From Telluria aromaticivorans (GTDB taxonomy: Bacteria; Pseudomonadota; Gammaproteobacteria; Burkholderiales; Burkholderiaceae_D), in the NCBI RefSeq assembly GCF_013003915.1, contig NZ_JABAIV010000007.1, positions 124,001 through 188,000 on the forward strand: a DNA stretch of 64,000 nucleotides, in the 5' to 3' direction. The notes below the pieces were generated by a model. It saw nothing but the letters and a program-made list of their open reading frames with translations. It was not told where the DNA came from and ran no database searches. Positions 62,772 to 64,000 of the stretch are shown here, piece after piece; position 1 is the stretch's first letter, and every line of letters starts with the position of its first letter. Made by a program: the position numbers and the translations under genes.

Positions 62772-63106
62772 CGCAGCTCCGTGGTCTTGTCCTTGATCGT
62801 GATGCGTTCGGCGCGCAGCTCATCGGCCTTGCTGCGGTGGGCATACCCCACCACCGTGGCCTGGCCGCCGACTGCGAGGTTTTCCTTCGGCAGGCCGCGG
62901 TTTTCCATACGGCTTGGGGGCGCCAGCACCACCAACCAGGTTTTATCGGCCGTCTTGAGGCGAACAAAACCGTGCGGCTGCATGTAGCCGGACTCCTCGA
63001 TGGTGCCGGCCAGGGTCAGCGGCTTGTCGGCGTTGTATTCGCTCCAACCGTGGTGGGCGGAAGCAGTGGTGGCCACCAATGCGGCCAGCAGGAACCAGCG
63101 TTTCAT
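62768..63106 (-). CDS. DUF6152-family periplasmic protein
   Basis: A 112-residue exported protein. The signal peptide ends TASAHH (about residue 18), then HGWSEYNADKPLTLAGTI, GYMQPHGFVRLKT, APPSRMENRGL and GYAHRSKADELRAERI, the DUF6152 pattern. The His-rich mature N-terminus (HHGW) suggests metal binding, perhaps copper, but this is inference. ATG 63106 starts the signal peptide. It is followed with overlap by the CopD-like membrane gene, supporting a shared metal-related role. Confidence 0.85.
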   Translation of the reverse strand: MKRWFLLAALVATTASAHHGWSEYNADKPLTLAGTIEESGYMQPHGFVRLKTADKTWLVVLAPPSRMENRGLPKENLAVGGQATVVGYAHRSKADELRAERITIKDKTTELR

Positions 63107-63166
63107 GGGCACACTCCAGTGATGGAAAAGACACCTGATTCTACGCCCGGGTGGCGATGGGGACCG

Positions 63167-63745
63167 TCAGTTTTCGGCGACATGCGCGCGCAGGCGGCCG
63201 ATGACGTCCAGCTTTCCCCGATCGGCCCGGGCGACCACGATCTCCCCCTGCGCCACCGATTCGTTCACCAGTGCGCGGATGTTGACGTCATGCGTCACCA
63301 GCACCAGGTTGTCCTTGCCGGCATAGGCGTCAACCCGGGCGAGGGTTTCGCGCACCTTGGCCTGTCCAGCCCCCTCGCTGTCCCGGAACATGGAATCGAG
63401 CATCGGGGCGTCTTCCACGCGGCCGAAGGCAAGGCGGGCGGTGTCGAGGCAGCGGCACCAGCGGCTCGACCATACCGGCCCGAGCGAAATGCCGCGCTGG
63501 CGGAAAGCCGCGCCGATCGCACGCGCGTCACGCTTGCCGGCCTCGGACAGGTTGCGCTGGGTGCTGCAGACGCCCAGGCGAAAACCGGGAGGATCGCCGA
63601 TGCCGGGATGGGTAGCGGCATGGCGGATCAGCAGCACATGGCCGCCGGCCTGCAGGCGCTGCCACAGGTCGTCCTCGCCATTGGCCGCCGCCAGGCGCCC
63701 GCTTGTGAGCGCGGCAATTGCTGCTAGACAGTGTCGTCGAAGCAT
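63167..63745 (-). CDS. Histidine phosphatase superfamily protein, exported
   Basis: A 192-residue protein with a signal peptide ending AAANG (about residue 22) and the RHG-type motif at R41-H42 in LLIRHAATHP. GVCSTQRNLSEAGKRDARAI follows, then the second catalytic His in LVTHDVNI. GGAGG lies 8 nt before the ATG at 63745; upstream in-frame ATGs are possible but lack a good site. Substrate unknown; likely periplasmic. Confidence 0.85.
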   Translation of the reverse strand: MLRRHCLAAIAALTSGRLAAANGEDDLWQRLQAGGHVLLIRHAATHPGIGDPPGFRLGVCSTQRNLSEAGKRDARAIGAAFRQRGISLGPVWSSRWCRCLDTARLAFGRVEDAPMLDSMFRDSEGAGQAKVRETLARVDAYAGKDNLVLVTHDVNIRALVNESVAQGEIVVARADRGKLDVIGRLRAHVAEN

Positions 63746-63865
63746 GGTTTTAGCCTCCGTAGCCTTCGTCGGATCGATATTCATTATCGATCCGGGCGCC
63801 GCAGATGAGCGCACGACTGCCGGAATCGGCTAAGCTGATGCGTTCACCCATCCGATCCGACCGCC

Positions 63866-64000
63866 ATGCCGACCCAGCGCCCGGCCACCCAGGCCGACCT
63901 TGCCGATCTGTGGACCTTGCGTACCCGTGCGGTTCGCGCGTCCTGCGCCTCGCACTATCCGGCCGGGGTGATCGACACCTGGTGCGCCAGCCCGGCGCCG
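63866..64000 (+). CDS. GNAT-family acetyltransferase, N-terminal fragment (cut by window end)
   Basis: Forty-five residues are visible, starting MPTQRPATQADLADLWTLRT, then RAVRASCASHYP. The RPATQADLADLWTLR opening and CASHYP are typical of a GNAT N-terminal arm. The catalytic domain lies beyond the window. It is divergent from the histidine phosphatase gene. Confidence 0.7.
   Translation, partial: MPTQRPATQADLADLWTLRTRAVRASCASHYPAGVIDTWCASPAP

Noticed and set aside
62281-62967. A 228-codon minus-strand frame overlapping the CopD-like and DUF6152 genes
   Set aside because: Its translation is Arg/Ala-rich without helices; the other two frames encode a coherent membrane protein and an exported DUF6152 protein.

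Overview
The window is a 64 kb stretch of a GC-rich (about 65%) chromosome. It has no phage, insertion sequence, CRISPR array or plasmid gene. Gene content and order point to a betaproteobacterium of the Oxalobacteraceae, Massilia/Duganella-like: aceK next to a thiolase, ybeD-lipB-lipA, rsmI/lpoA/yraN/diaA/dolP, bioA-F-D-B, and many intergenic palindromic repeats. This placement is inference; no 16S gene is present.

Layout. 1-4.8 kb: 3' end of aceK, a thiolase, an SDR, an acyl-CoA dehydrogenase and a GNAT protein (acyl-CoA metabolism). 4.9-6 kb: an exported MORN-repeat protein with a TonB-C-like end. 6-30.5 kb: a long cell-wall block. It holds a Tat-exported L,D-carboxypeptidase, a TonB-dependent receptor, an orphan oligopeptide-type binding protein, two class-C-type serine hydrolases, an SpmA-SpmB fusion followed by a PBP4-type DacB, a polysaccharide deacetylase, a VanX-type D-Ala-D-Ala dipeptidase with a LysR regulator, an AmiD-like amidase lipoprotein, a BadF-type amino-sugar kinase, a DigH-like glycosidase lipoprotein, a NagX-like acyltransferase, an AmpG-like transporter, MurQ, a GntR/UTRA regulator and a D-amino acid dehydrogenase. 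Together these could take up, dismantle and burn peptidoglycan fragments.

30.5-42 kb: ychJ, then a leucine-catabolism (liu/mcc) operon interrupted by a full biotin operon: mccB, liuC, bioA, bioF, bioD, bioB, mccA, a ghrA-type reductase and HMG-CoA lyase. The biotin-dependent carboxylase is thus encoded around the genes that make its cofactor. A LiuR-like palindrome lies inside ychJ, written in rare AT-rich codons, and a strongly self-complementary 119-nt leader precedes mccB. A two-way terminator and tRNA-Pro(TGG) follow.

42-49 kb: a small TonB-N-like protein, a six-helix membrane protein with a divergent TetR regulator and clear operator, then rsmI, lpoA, yraN, diaA, dolP, a TlpA-like thioredoxin and a PaaI-type thioesterase. 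49-54 kb: a SUV3-like RNA helicase and ybeD-lipB-lipA. 54-64 kb: a FecR/DUF6600 protein, a LysE exporter, HU, a solitary BrnA-like protein, DUF808, a membrane protein, a zinc-less MDR dehydrogenase, glutaminyl cyclase, an SRAP (HMCES/YedK) protein, a CopD-like membrane protein with an apparent CTG start, DUF6152, a histidine phosphatase and the start of a GNAT gene.

At least three families of intergenic palindromic repeats recur across the window. Two of them show compensatory base-pair changes between copies.
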